From: Bosea sp. Tri-49
GTDB taxonomy: Bacteria > Pseudomonadota > Alphaproteobacteria > Rhizobiales > Beijerinckiaceae
DNA length: 64,000 bases
Assembly: GCF_003952665.1 (NCBI RefSeq)
Contig: NZ_CP017946.1
Location: forward strand, 310,001-374,000
Reading direction: 5' to 3'
Both the position numbers and the translations under genes were made by a program. The notes beneath the pieces were generated by a model. The model had not been told where the DNA came from, made no database searches, and was given only the letters and a program-made list of their open reading frames with translations. The stretch's first letter is position 1; each line of letters opens with the position of its first letter. Below, in pieces: positions 27,152 to 35,527 of the stretch.

Positions 27152-28825
27152 TCACTCCAGACCGCGCTTCTTGAAGGACTCGTCGATCTTCCGGTCGACC
27201 GACTTGCGGATGCCTTCGATGCTGAAGGTCGCCGGGCGCTGGCTCGGCGGATATTCGGCGAAGGTCTCCAGGAAGGCTCCCGCCCTCATCTGCGCCACGC
27301 CGACCATGTAGGCGTTCTCGGTCCGCCACTGATCGTAGCCACTGCCCGAGATCTCGGCATGCTCGTAGGGGTCCATGCGCAGGTTGAACATCTTGGGCAG
27401 GCGCAGCTTCGTGAAGGGGTTCGCCCAGACATCCATCTGGCCCTGCTGTTGCTGCTTCTCGAAGACCATCTTCCAGTTGCCGTAGCGCATCGCGACGAGG
27501 TCACCGTCGTCATTGAAATAGTAGAACTCGTTGCGCGCGCTCTTGTCGGTCTTGCCTGTCAGGAAATCGAGCTGGTTGTAGCCGTCGAGATGGTTGCGGA
27601 AGGTGGTCGTGCTGCCCTGCGGCTGCCAGCCCTTGAGCAGGCGTTCCTTCACCTCGGTGTCGCCAGCGGCGGCGAGCAGCGTCGGGAACCAGTCGAGACC
27701 GGAGACGATGCCGTTGTTGATCTCGCCGGCCTTGACCTGGCCCGGCCAGCGGATCATCGCCGGCACCCGGAAGGCGCCTTCCCAGTTGGTGTCCTTCTCC
27801 GAGCGGAACGGCGTCGTCGCCGCATCCGGCCAGGTGAAGGCGTTGGGGCCGTTGTCCGTGGCGAAGATAACGATGGTGTTCTGGGAAACACCCATGTCGT
27901 CGAGCGCCTTCAGGAGCTTGCCGACATTCTGGTCCATCTCCCACATGCCGTCGGCATATTCATTGCCGGGCATGCCGCTCTTGCCACGATACTCCGGCCG
28001 CACATGGGTGAAGACGTGCATGCGGGTGAAGTTCATCCAAGTGTAGAACGGCTTGTTGGCCCGCGCCTGGCGCTGCATGAAATCGATCGCGGCGCCGGTC
28101 GTCTCGTCGTCGACGGTTTCCATGCGCTTGCGGGTCAGCGGCCCGGTGTCCTCGATCTTGCCGTCGGCCGAGGTCTTGAGCACGCCGCGCGGCGACATCG
28201 CCTTGACGAAGGCTGTGTCATCTTTTGGCCAGTAGGGCCGCTCGGGCTCTTCCTCGGCGTTCAGATGGTAGAGATTGCCGAAGAACTCGTCGAAGCCATG
28301 CGCGGTCGGAAGATACTCGTCGCGATCGCCGAGATGGTTCTTGCCGAACTGGCCGGTCGCGTAGCCGAGCGGCTTGAGCGCCTGGGCGATGGTGATGTCG
28401 CCCTTCTGCAGGCCGACCGTCGCGCCGGGAATACCGACCTTGCAGAGACCCGTCCGCAGGCAGGACTGGCCGGTGATGAAGGTGGAACGCCCCGCAGTGC
28501 ACGAGTTCTCGGCATAGTAGTCCGTGAACAGCATGCCTTCCTTGGCAAGGCGGTCGATGTTCGGCGTCTTGTAGCCGACCAGACCGTGCGTATAGGCGCT
28601 GATATTCGACTGGCCGACATCGTCGCCGAAGATCACGAGGATGTTCGGCTTGGCCTGGCCCTGCGCCGGCGTCGGACGCGGTTGTGCCTCGGCGGGCATG
28701 ACGAGAGCGGCCCCCACCGTCACCACGGCAGCGACAGCGGCACAAGCAAGGAGCAGGCGCCGCTTCAGCGTCGCTTTTTCAGGCGGTGGCCCCGCCTGGG
28801 AAACGAGATCTGGCAGTCCGATCAT
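27152..28825 (-). CDS. Arylsulfatase, type I (formylglycine-dependent)
   Basis: 557 residues from ATG 28825, which has GAGGAGA at suitable spacing; a GTG at 28861 is possible. The N-terminal hydrophobic segment (about 22-46) is a signal peptide or anchor. The sulfatase active-site motif is CTAGR at 109-113, where Cys is converted to formylglycine; metal ligands are expected in IFGDDVGQ and FATDNGPNA. It hydrolyses sulfate esters, probably in the periplasm; the substrate is unknown. The formylglycine-generating enzyme is encoded 41 bp upstream, so enzyme and activator are co-transcribed. Confidence 0.93.
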   Translation of the reverse strand: MIGLPDLVSQAGPPPEKATLKRRLLLACAAVAAVVTVGAALVMPAEAQPRPTPAQGQAKPNILVIFGDDVGQSNISAYTHGLVGYKTPNIDRLAKEGMLFTDYYAENSCTAGRSTFITGQSCLRTGLCKVGIPGATVGLQKGDITIAQALKPLGYATGQFGKNHLGDRDEYLPTAHGFDEFFGNLYHLNAEEEPERPYWPKDDTAFVKAMSPRGVLKTSADGKIEDTGPLTRKRMETVDDETTGAAIDFMQRQARANKPFYTWMNFTRMHVFTHVRPEYRGKSGMPGNEYADGMWEMDQNVGKLLKALDDMGVSQNTIVIFATDNGPNAFTWPDAATTPFRSEKDTNWEGAFRVPAMIRWPGQVKAGEINNGIVSGLDWFPTLLAAAGDTEVKERLLKGWQPQGSTTTFRNHLDGYNQLDFLTGKTDKSARNEFYYFNDDGDLVAMRYGNWKMVFEKQQQQGQMDVWANPFTKLRLPKMFNLRMDPYEHAEISGSGYDQWRTENAYMVGVAQMRAGAFLETFAEYPPSQRPATFSIEGIRKSVDRKIDESFKKRGLE

Positions 28826-28866
28826 GGCTGTCTTCTCCTCTGCTGCAGGTGCGCCGCGCACCGGGG

Positions 28867-29877
28867 TCAGTCATTTTGCCGCGCCGGGCCGGCATCTGGC
28901 CGGATCACGCAGCGGAAACCGAGATGGCAGGTCGAGGTGTCGACCGGCTCGGCATGGCGGGCCGCCGGCCGGTAGCGCCGGCAGTAGTTGGGGGCACACA
29001 GGAACGAGCCGCCCTTGATCACGCGGCGCGGGATGCGGATCCGCGGCTGGCGAGGATCGAAGCTGTCTTCCTCACGGGCGCCGCGCGGGTTCTTCGGGAT
29101 GCAGCAAGCCTTGGCCGCGTCGGGCTCGTGACGGGCGGAGAAATAGTCGCTCGTCCACTCCCAGACGTTCCCGATCATGTCATGGAGACCGTATCCGTTG
29201 GGCGGGAAGGAGCCGACCGGCGAGGTCCGCTCATAGCCGTCGAGCTTCAGGTTCTTGTTCGGGAAGTTTCCTTGCCAGGTATTGGCCAGCTGGCGGCCGT
29301 CGGGAGCGAGCTCATTGCCTTCCCAGGCGTATTCGGCGCCGTCGAGGCCACCGCGTGCGGCATATTCCCATTCGGCCTCGGTCGGCAGATCGCCACCGAT
29401 CCACTGCGCATAGGCGAGCGCGTCGCGATAGGCGACATGGACGACGGGATGGTCGTCGAGGCCGCGATTGGTGGAGTTGCGCCCGTTCGGGCGGCGCCAG
29501 TTCGCACCGAACTCGAAGGACCACCATTGGCTCCAGTCGCGCAGGTCGACGAGACGGCCCGGGGAGCGGAAGACGAGCGAGCCGGCCTTGAGCATATGGG
29601 GCTGGGCGCCGGGATAGTCCTTCGGATCGGGCGGGATATCCGCGAAGGTGCGATAGCCGGTCGCCTCGACGAAGGCACGGAACTGGCGGTTCGTCACCGG
29701 CGTCGACTGGATCCAGAAGCCGTCGACGGACGCCCGATGGACAGGCGATTCTTCGGGATAGTGCGCCTCGGAGCCCATGCGGAAGGTGCCGCCGGGAATC
29801 CAGACCATGCCATCGCGTGGCGGAGCATGTTCCCGCTGCGCGTCGTCGGGGGGGGCGAGGCCTGCGTCCAATGTCAT
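28867..29877 (-). CDS. Formylglycine-generating enzyme (SUMF1 family)
   Basis: About 336 residues from ATG 29877 (a TTG at 29895 also fits). The FGE-sulfatase fold is seen throughout: MVWIPGGTFRMGS at the start, DLPTEAEWEYAARGG, GNVWEWTSDYF. The two catalytic Cys of true formylglycine-generating enzymes are present in GGSFLCAPNYCRRYRPAAR (about C294 and C299). It oxidises the active-site Cys of sulfatases to formylglycine; the obvious client is the arylsulfatase encoded directly downstream. A dyad motif (29912-29931) lies 35 bp before the ATG, making this the first gene of the long operon. Confidence 0.93.
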   Translation of the reverse strand: MTLDAGLAPPDDAQREHAPPRDGMVWIPGGTFRMGSEAHYPEESPVHRASVDGFWIQSTPVTNRQFRAFVEATGYRTFADIPPDPKDYPGAQPHMLKAGSLVFRSPGRLVDLRDWSQWWSFEFGANWRRPNGRNSTNRGLDDHPVVHVAYRDALAYAQWIGGDLPTEAEWEYAARGGLDGAEYAWEGNELAPDGRQLANTWQGNFPNKNLKLDGYERTSPVGSFPPNGYGLHDMIGNVWEWTSDYFSARHEPDAAKACCIPKNPRGAREEDSFDPRQPRIRIPRRVIKGGSFLCAPNYCRRYRPAARHAEPVDTSTCHLGFRCVIRPDAGPARQND

Positions 29878-29911
29878 GGCCGTGACCTTAGGCAAGGCGT
29901 GATGCAGCCTC

Positions 29912-29931
29912 CATCAGGGAAAACCCTAGGC
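29912..29931 (-). promoter_or_regulatory. Block-wide dyad motif, copy 2 (promoter of the sulfatase-Bat operon)
   Basis: On the minus strand: GCCTAGGG-TTTT-CCCTGATG, sharing the exact core GGGTTTTCCCT with copies 4 and 6. It begins 35 bp upstream of the FGE start codon, the place of a -35 region or activator site. Same orientation relative to its gene as the other copies. Confidence 0.6.
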
Positions 29932-30063
29932 CGGCACAGGTGGACTGCGCCGAGCCCGCTATTCCGGAATTACTGAGCCGGCTCCTTGCCCGTCCGGAAA
30001 ACGTGCCAAGAGCGACCGTGCAGCCAGCAAGCGCCCAATCGTCCGTGAGATCATCTCGGCGGC

Positions 30064-30477
30064 TTATCGATTGCAGCGGTTGTAGCGCGTCTCGACCTCC
30101 GGAAAGTCCGGATCGAAGCGGACCAGCGTGTTGTCGTCCTTGAAACGGACGGAGACGCTCATGGTGTCGAAGGTGATGGCGTCCTTGCAGCTCAGGAGGA
30201 AGCTCAGGACATCGCCCTTCTGCTTCGACGAGATCAGATCACAGGTCGAACGTACGCCGCGGACATGTTTGCCGCTGACGATGAAGCCGGACCAGACGTC
30301 GCCCTTCTGCTTCTTGAAGGTCAGGCGGCCTTGACGCGCGACGAACACCTGGTCGCACTGCGCCGCATCGCTGACCCAGGCGCCCTGAAGGCGATCGGGT
30401 GAGGCGAAGGCTGCGCTCGCGGCGAGCAGGAGTGGCGAAGCTGCGATGGCCGCCAGGGCGGTTGTTCTGACACTCAT
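30064..30477 (-). CDS. Small secreted protein of unknown function
   Basis: 137 residues from ATG 30477 (an ATG at 30495 is possible). A signal peptide (ending AFA) is followed by DRLQGAWVSDAAQCDQVFV, a pattern seen in small secreted lipocalin-like or beta-sandwich proteins. It has four Cys in the mature part, including one two residues before the C-terminus, so disulfides are likely. I do not recognise the family. It lies between the Gly-rich protein gene and the FGE promoter, on the same strand as both. Confidence 0.75.
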   Translation of the reverse strand: MSVRTTALAAIAASPLLLAASAAFASPDRLQGAWVSDAAQCDQVFVARQGRLTFKKQKGDVWSGFIVSGKHVRGVRSTCDLISSKQKGDVLSFLLSCKDAITFDTMSVSVRFKDDNTLVRFDPDFPEVETRYNRCNR

Positions 30478-30582
30478 GCTTCGTCTGCCTTTCAAACGGT
30501 CGGGCGATCCGAGGGATTGGAATGCCCCGCGCCGACGTCGGCTGGTGCGGGAGGCGTTGATGGGATGACCTGCGGCTACGCC

Positions 30583-32823
30583 CTATCGGCGGAAGCCGCC
30601 GTGGAATCCGCCTCCCCGGAAGCCTCCGCCGCCGTGAAAGCCGCCAAAGCCGCCACCCTGGAAACCGCCTCCGCTAAACCCGCCGCCGGCGAAGCGTCCG
30701 CCGCCGAAGCCACCGCTACCGCCGCGGAATCCTTCCAGCCGTTCGCCATGGAAGCGTCCGATCTGCTCGCGGTCGAGATGACCGATCTCGCCTCCGCCGG
30801 CATTGGCCCAGCGTCCGTTCTGGTTTTGCTGCCAACCCTGCGCGCCGCGCCGGAAGACCTCGCCGTTGCGTCCGGCATAGTGGTCGTTCGCCAGCGGGTG
30901 GTTCTGGGTGAAGTTGGCGCGCGCGTTGGCCCGCTCGCCGGGCGCAAGCCCGCCGCGCCCCGTCAGTCGGTTGTCGAACCGGCCGGTCGCCCGGTTGTCG
31001 ATCCGGCTGTGGACGGCATTGTTGGTCCAGCGATTGTAGATGTTGGCGTGGTTGAAGTTGAACTGATTGAACTGGTTGAAATTGTTGATCACGACATTGT
31101 TGTGGCCCCAGCCCCAGCCACCGCCCCAACCCCAGGCGCCGCCCGCCCAGGCCGCGCCGGCGATGGCACCGAGCGTGAAGCCAGTGACGGCCCCCCAGGC
31201 AAAGGCCGCGCCATAGCCGTAGGTCAACGGCGCCGGATACCAGGCCGCGCCGATCCAGGCCGGATAGACATAGCCGGTGCCGTAGACCACCACGCCGCCG
31301 GGCGCGGCGACGGTGCCGTAATAGCCCGGCGTATAGCCGACATAGACCACCTCGGGCGTCGCACTGTAGACCTTGACGTAGGTGACGAAATGCAGCGGCG
31401 AGCTCGGCGGGATCGTGTAGATCGCCGCTGGCACCTCGGTCGCGACCGCCCAGGGGCCACTCGCGCCGCTGGCCACGAACCAGACGCCGCTCTGGACGGC
31501 ATAGTAGGCAGCACCCGCCTTGATGACCGGAACGGCGGCGTTCACGACATAGTCGAGGCTGGTGCCTTCGATCGGCTTGAGCTGCGGCTTGCCGTCATAG
31601 TGAACGGTGGGCTTGGCCTTCTTTCGGTCGACGGTCGCTGTCTGCGGAATCTGGTTGTCGATCAGCGAATCCTGCGCCTGCACCGTTCCGCTGACGGAAG
31701 CCAGAACCTCGCCCTTGGGGTGACTGTCCGGGATCTTGGCGAAGTCGGCGGGCAGCTTGTCGCTCGCGGCGAAGTTCCACGGGCCGTTTGCAAGCGATTT
31801 CGACTGGAACCAGCGTCCGGCGACCAGGACGTAATTGTCCTGGCTGGCGACGTCGACGATGACGTGGCCGCTGGTGTTCTTGATGTAGAGCAGTTGGGTA
31901 TCCGGGATCGGCAGATACTCCGGCTGCCCAGCGGTCTGGATCAACTCGGCCGGCGACAGGCTGACATGCAGGCGTGGAACGGCGCCGGCCGCGACGGCCT
32001 GGGCGATGTCGGCAGGGGGCTCATCCATCAGGTTGACATGCGTGCCGGCGGCCTTCTGGGCCGCGGCCAGCGCAGCGGGCGGGTTGGCGGCAACCGCCCA
32101 CGGACCCTCGGGCGCCTTGGCGCTCCACCATTTTTTGAGCGCGCGCAGATAATAGGTGGCGCCCGCTTCGTCGAAGAGGATCAGTGCCGGCGTATTGATC
32201 ACGCGCAGCAGCTTGCTGCCGGCCACCTGCCGCAGCTCCGGCTTGCCGTCGACCAGGACGAGCAGCGCCGGGCTTTCGCTGAAGATGATCTTCGGCGGCT
32301 CATTGCGCACCGCGACGCTCTGGCTCGTCTCGGCCTCCGAGACGGCAAGGCTGGATTGAAGGCGCGACAGGGAAATGCTGCGCAGGCCGCCCGTCGCATG
32401 CTGGCGCAGGCTCGCAAGCACGGTATCGGCGCTGCCGGCATCCGACGGGAAGTTCGCTTTCGTGACCTCGATATTGTCGAGCGTGACCAGATCGCTCTGC
32501 TTGTCGATCGAGGTGCGCGCCTTGAACCAGACCACGCCGAGCGTCGGCGCTTCGCTGGCCGGGCGCTTTATCGACACGGCCGCGCGCGCCTCGATGACGC
32601 TGTCGCGCCAGCGCTCGATCTGCGGCTGGTAGATCGTGATGTCCTGGCCCGTGTCGGCAATGACGCGCGGCCAGGTCTGATCGGGAGCGGCTTGCGCCGC
32701 CGTGGCCGTCGCGGCGGCACGCGGCGCCTGGGCCCAGGAAACGGTTGGCGGCGGCACGAGCATGCCGGCAGTAACAATGACGGCGACGGTGTTGCGGAGC
32801 CGGGCCTTCAGACTGACTTGCAT
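30583..32823 (-). CDS. Large secreted protein with Gly/Phe-rich tail (annotated elsewhere as carbohydrate-binding V/XII type)
   Basis: 746 residues. A signal peptide (ending SWAQA) leads into repeated beta-type segments with pairs like LYIKNTSGHVIVDVASQDNY / VLVAGRWFQSKSLANGPWNF and GVWFVASGASGPWAVATEVP, then a Tyr/Gly/Pro-rich segment (VGYTPGYYGTV) and a hydrophobic Ala/Gly/Trp stretch near 550-590. The final 60 residues are almost only Gly, Phe, Arg and His (GGFRGG units). I recall relatives under the name carbohydrate-binding family V/XII, but no function is proven. It follows the HlyD gene, so export or surface assembly is possible. Confidence 0.78.
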   Translation of the reverse strand: MQVSLKARLRNTVAVIVTAGMLVPPPTVSWAQAPRAAATATAAQAAPDQTWPRVIADTGQDITIYQPQIERWRDSVIEARAAVSIKRPASEAPTLGVVWFKARTSIDKQSDLVTLDNIEVTKANFPSDAGSADTVLASLRQHATGGLRSISLSRLQSSLAVSEAETSQSVAVRNEPPKIIFSESPALLVLVDGKPELRQVAGSKLLRVINTPALILFDEAGATYYLRALKKWWSAKAPEGPWAVAANPPAALAAAQKAAGTHVNLMDEPPADIAQAVAAGAVPRLHVSLSPAELIQTAGQPEYLPIPDTQLLYIKNTSGHVIVDVASQDNYVLVAGRWFQSKSLANGPWNFAASDKLPADFAKIPDSHPKGEVLASVSGTVQAQDSLIDNQIPQTATVDRKKAKPTVHYDGKPQLKPIEGTSLDYVVNAAVPVIKAGAAYYAVQSGVWFVASGASGPWAVATEVPAAIYTIPPSSPLHFVTYVKVYSATPEVVYVGYTPGYYGTVAAPGGVVVYGTGYVYPAWIGAAWYPAPLTYGYGAAFAWGAVTGFTLGAIAGAAWAGGAWGWGGGWGWGHNNVVINNFNQFNQFNFNHANIYNRWTNNAVHSRIDNRATGRFDNRLTGRGGLAPGERANARANFTQNHPLANDHYAGRNGEVFRRGAQGWQQNQNGRWANAGGGEIGHLDREQIGRFHGERLEGFRGGSGGFGGGRFAGGGFSGGGFQGGGFGGFHGGGGFRGGGFHGGFRR

Positions 32824-32862
32824 TGCAACCTCTATGCGGTTCGCGTTGGCCGTGGTCGTTCG

Positions 32863-33804
32863 TCAGAAAGGGTTGATGTAGTTGGTGATGGCGATCTGGC
32901 GCAGCAGCACCTTGCGGATGATGTGCGCGGCCTTGACCCGGTCGGTGAAGATCGCCGCGTCTCCCGTCGCGCCGGCCGGCAGGGAGGCCGCAAAGGCCTG
33001 GTCGTCGAGCTTGACGCGCACGACGAAGGGAGCCGACTGGATCGCCTTCGGCGTGACCGCTGCGCCTGAGACCTGGGTCTGGCCGGTCGAGATCGCCTGC
33101 AGCACGCTTTCGACCTTGCCGGGGAAGACCTGGCCGGGCGCATATTTGAAGGTCAGCTCGACCGGTTGCCCAGGCGCGATGTAGCGGGCGTCGATCTGGT
33201 TGATCTCGACGCCGATGATCGTGTTGGCGGTGTCGACGAAGGCCATTACGGGCGACAGCGGCAGGTTCGCGACGCGCGCGCCCTTGCGCAGAGCGAGATT
33301 GGTGACATAGCCAGCGGCGGGAGCGCGGACGACGGTCTTGTCCAGGTTCCACTGCGCGCCCTCGAGCTGCGCCTTGAGCTGGTCGGCCTCAGCCTGACGC
33401 TGCTCGACGTCGAAGGCGCGGCCCGATCCTGTGCTCTGCAGCTGCGTCATCTGCGCAAGCCGCTGCTCCTGCAGCTTGTATTGCGCCTCCAGCGCCTTGA
33501 GCTGCGACTCGTAGGGTTTGGGATCGATCTTGAAGAGGACGTCGCCAGCTTTCAGAGGGACATTCGCCGCCACCGGCACATCGACGACTTCGCCGGCGAC
33601 GTCCGGCACGATGGCGATCGATTGCCGCACGACCAGCGCCGGCCCCTGTGGCGCACCCCAGTTCATCGGAATGAACAGGCCGACCAGCAGCAGCAGCAGG
33701 ACGAGGACCGGCGAAACCTTCCAGAACAGGTTGAACGGAACGATCCTGAGCTTCACCAGGATGAATAGCAGCGCAAGATAGGTGTTGAGCAGAACGACGA
33801 TCAT
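32863..33804 (-). CDS. HlyD-family membrane fusion protein (YiaV-like)
   Basis: 313 residues. Two hydrophobic segments at the N-terminus (about 3-17 and 30-46) anchor it in the inner membrane. A barrel-sandwich/lipoyl half (AIVPDVAGEVVDVPVAANVP, then LKAGDVLFKIDPKPYESQLK), a coiled-coil hairpin and the second half (TVVRAPAAGYVTNLALRKGA) follow. It overlaps the DUF3302 gene by 4 bp, exactly the YiaV-YiaW pairing known from enterobacteria. No partner transporter gene is present in the block. Confidence 0.88.
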   Translation of the reverse strand: MIVVLLNTYLALLFILVKLRIVPFNLFWKVSPVLVLLLLLVGLFIPMNWGAPQGPALVVRQSIAIVPDVAGEVVDVPVAANVPLKAGDVLFKIDPKPYESQLKALEAQYKLQEQRLAQMTQLQSTGSGRAFDVEQRQAEADQLKAQLEGAQWNLDKTVVRAPAAGYVTNLALRKGARVANLPLSPVMAFVDTANTIIGVEINQIDARYIAPGQPVELTFKYAPGQVFPGKVESVLQAISTGQTQVSGAAVTPKAIQSAPFVVRVKLDDQAFAASLPAGATGDAAIFTDRVKAAHIIRKVLLRQIAITNYINPF

Positions 33805-34070
33805 CGTGCCGCCTCCTGCTCAGCGGAGCGGCGGACGGGGACCGACGGCACGTCGACATAGGCCCAGATCAGGACGATGGGCCAGAGCACGAAGCCTAAG
33901 AACAGCGTCACCCAGCCACCGACGGCGACCGCGTCGGCCCAGGGATGGTTACGTCGCCTGGCGACCATCCCGGGCAGCATCGCCATGAAGACGATGACGA
34001 AAATCGTGCTCGCCGCCAGAACGACCAGAACGATCCAGGCGAAAATGTCCAATCCGCTCACGTCGCCCAT
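33801..34070 (-). CDS. DUF3302 membrane protein (YiaW-like)
   Basis: 89 residues with two membrane helices (about 7-30 and 49-69) and the Asp-Ile-Phe-Ala-Trp start and WADAVAVGGWVTLFLGFVLW segment of DUF3302. It is translationally coupled to the HlyD-type gene. A near-perfect copy of the dyad motif starts 51 bp upstream of its ATG, so it opens the three-gene unit DUF3302-HlyD-Gly-rich protein. Confidence 0.85.
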   Translation of the reverse strand: MGDVSGLDIFAWIVLVVLAASTIFVIVFMAMLPGMVARRRNHPWADAVAVGGWVTLFLGFVLWPIVLIWAYVDVPSVPVRRSAEQEAAR

Positions 34071-34120
34071 CCTCCAGCGCGATGACGGCGCCGATTGTCT
34101 GGAAGGCGAGGGCGAAGGTG

Positions 34121-34140
34121 TATCGGGGCAAACCCTGATA
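34121..34140 (-). promoter_or_regulatory. Block-wide dyad motif, copy 3 (promoter of the DUF3302-HlyD unit)
   Basis: On the minus strand TATCAGGG-TTTG-CCCCGATA: the most symmetrical copy, 15 of 16 arm positions fitting the inverted repeat TATCAGGG/CCCTGATA. It starts 51 bp upstream of the DUF3302 ATG and also lies downstream of the response regulator gene (stop at 34181). Confidence 0.65.
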
Positions 34141-34180
34141 CGGACCGTTTGGGGGCGTCGGCCTCAGATCCGCTCGAGGG

Positions 34181-34864
34181 TCAGGGCTCGACGATCTTGT
34201 TTCGGACTGCGTAGCGCACGAGAGCGGCGGTGGTGTTCAGATTCAGCTTGTGCATGACGGCGGCGCGGTGGGTCTCGACCGTCTTCAGGCTGATGTTGAG
34301 TATCCGGCTCGCTTCCTTGCTGGAATTGCCTTCGGCGATCAGCTGCACGATCTCACGTTCGCGCGGCGTCAGCGTGCTCGTTTCGCTTCCACCCGGCTGG
34401 GACAGGTAGAGCTTGAGCAGCGACTCGTTGATCTGCCCCGTGAAATAGGGCTGGCGCCGCGCCAGCGCATCGAGCGCAGCGAGCAAGGTGCGATCGGCAT
34501 CCGATTTGACGAGGAAGCCGCGAGCGCCTGCCGTGAGCACCTCGCGGATCAGCACGTCGCTGTCGTGCATCGTGAAGATCAGCACCTGCGTTCCAGGCGA
34601 TTGCGCGCAGATATGGCGCGTGAGCTGTGCGCCATTCATGACCGGAATGGAATAATCGACGATAGCGATGTCCGGTTTGGTTTCGATCGCCAGATCAAGC
34701 GCTTCCCGGCCATCCTGGGCTTCCGCAACGACCTCCCACCCCGCTCGGCTTTCGATGACCGAGCGGACGCCGCGGCGGACGATGTCGTGATCGTCGGCGA
34801 TCAGCACACGCACCGGTTTTCGACCGGGCCGCGCGCTTTCGCGCCAATCGGGCGGCGAATTCAT
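34181..34864 (-). CDS. NarL/FixJ-type response regulator
   Basis: 227 residues. The receiver domain (about 18-135) has the acidic pair in IADDH and the phospho-acceptor Asp in AIVDYSIP, with the conserved Lys in GFLVKSD. A LuxR-type helix-turn-helix (about 160-225) reads LTPREREIVQLIAEGNSSKE then LNISLKTVETHRAAVMHKL. The sensor kinase is encoded divergently at 35528. I infer that this regulator binds the dyad motif repeated in the block, because LuxR-type domains bind such inverted repeats as dimers. Confidence 0.92.
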   Translation of the reverse strand: MNSPPDWRESARPGRKPVRVLIADDHDIVRRGVRSVIESRAGWEVVAEAQDGREALDLAIETKPDIAIVDYSIPVMNGAQLTRHICAQSPGTQVLIFTMHDSDVLIREVLTAGARGFLVKSDADRTLLAALDALARRQPYFTGQINESLLKLYLSQPGGSETSTLTPREREIVQLIAEGNSSKEASRILNISLKTVETHRAAVMHKLNLNTTAALVRYAVRNKIVEP

Positions 34865-35097
34865 GTTTCTACCCGCTAGCTGCCCACGGATCTCTCTGGA
34901 CGGACGATTGCATCACCTTAGCGGGCCGGTCGAGCAACGAATAGGCGGTGGAACCCTGGGATCGCTGCGAGGAACCCTGTATTCGGACGCAGAGGCCGTG
35001 GCAGGCTTCCTGCCTCGAAAATCCAAAGCCGACCGTCCCGGCGATCGATTCCGGCGCTGCTTCACGCTGGAGCGATATCGCGGCCTTCAAAAAGGAA

Positions 35098-35117
35098 TCC
35101 CCGGGTTTTCCCTGATA
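35098..35117 (+). promoter_or_regulatory. Block-wide dyad motif, copy 4
   Basis: TCCCCGGG-TTTT-CCCTGATA on the plus strand. The right arm matches the consensus fully and the core GGGTTTTCCCT is exact. It is 411 bp upstream of the kinase start and 234 bp from the divergent response regulator start. Confidence 0.55.
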
Positions 35118-35408
35118 GAAGTCCGCCCTTCGCTGCCGAGATCGTCCCCTTTGGCACCAATGTCGGACAGTTTCGCGAACGCCTCGAGGAAGTCGGAAGG
35201 CCGTTTTCATCGGTGTTTAGAAGGCATTCCGTAAGGGCAGCATAGTCGGCGTGGTCAGCCACTCAACCTACCGAAGGCCCAAATCTTCAGGCCCCACCGG
35301 CCGGCAGGACGGCAGCCTTTCGCAATTCGTGCAATTCTACGCTTAACCAGTGCGTGACTGCGGTCTTGCAACCCTTGTCTGAAATTGCACAATCAGGGCG
35401 GAGAAGCC

Positions 35409-35428
35409 CTTAGGGGTTTTTCGGACGG
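35409..35428 (+). promoter_or_regulatory. Block-wide dyad motif, copy 5 (weak)
   Basis: CTTAGGGG-TTTT-TCGGACGG on the plus strand, 100 bp before the kinase ATG. Only the left arm and T-tract resemble the other copies, so it may be a low-affinity site or chance. Confidence 0.3.
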
Positions 35429-35527
35429 GATTCGGAGACGATACGGCTGGTGATGCGGCGGCGTTTGCGAGGCGATGACATGTAAAGGCAGCAGCCGAGG
35501 GGCGGCGACGGGGCTGGGGCTGGAATC

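Larger units (their letters stand above)
34865..35527. promoter_or_regulatory. Long divergent intergenic region of the two-component system
   Basis: 663 bp separate the divergent response regulator and kinase genes. No convincing gene is seen on either strand. It holds two copies of the block-wide motif, at 35098-35117 and (weaker) 35409-35428, both oriented towards the kinase gene. Confidence 0.6.

Noticed and set aside
30517..33069. An 850-codon open frame antisense to the Gly-rich protein and HlyD genes
   Set aside because: Composition mirrors the opposite strand and shows no domain; the minus-strand genes have signal peptides, coupled starts and family matches.
34869..35210. A 113-codon minus-strand frame in the regulator-kinase gap
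   Set aside because: No ribosome binding site, unusual composition for the organism and no family resemblance; it also runs across a motif copy.
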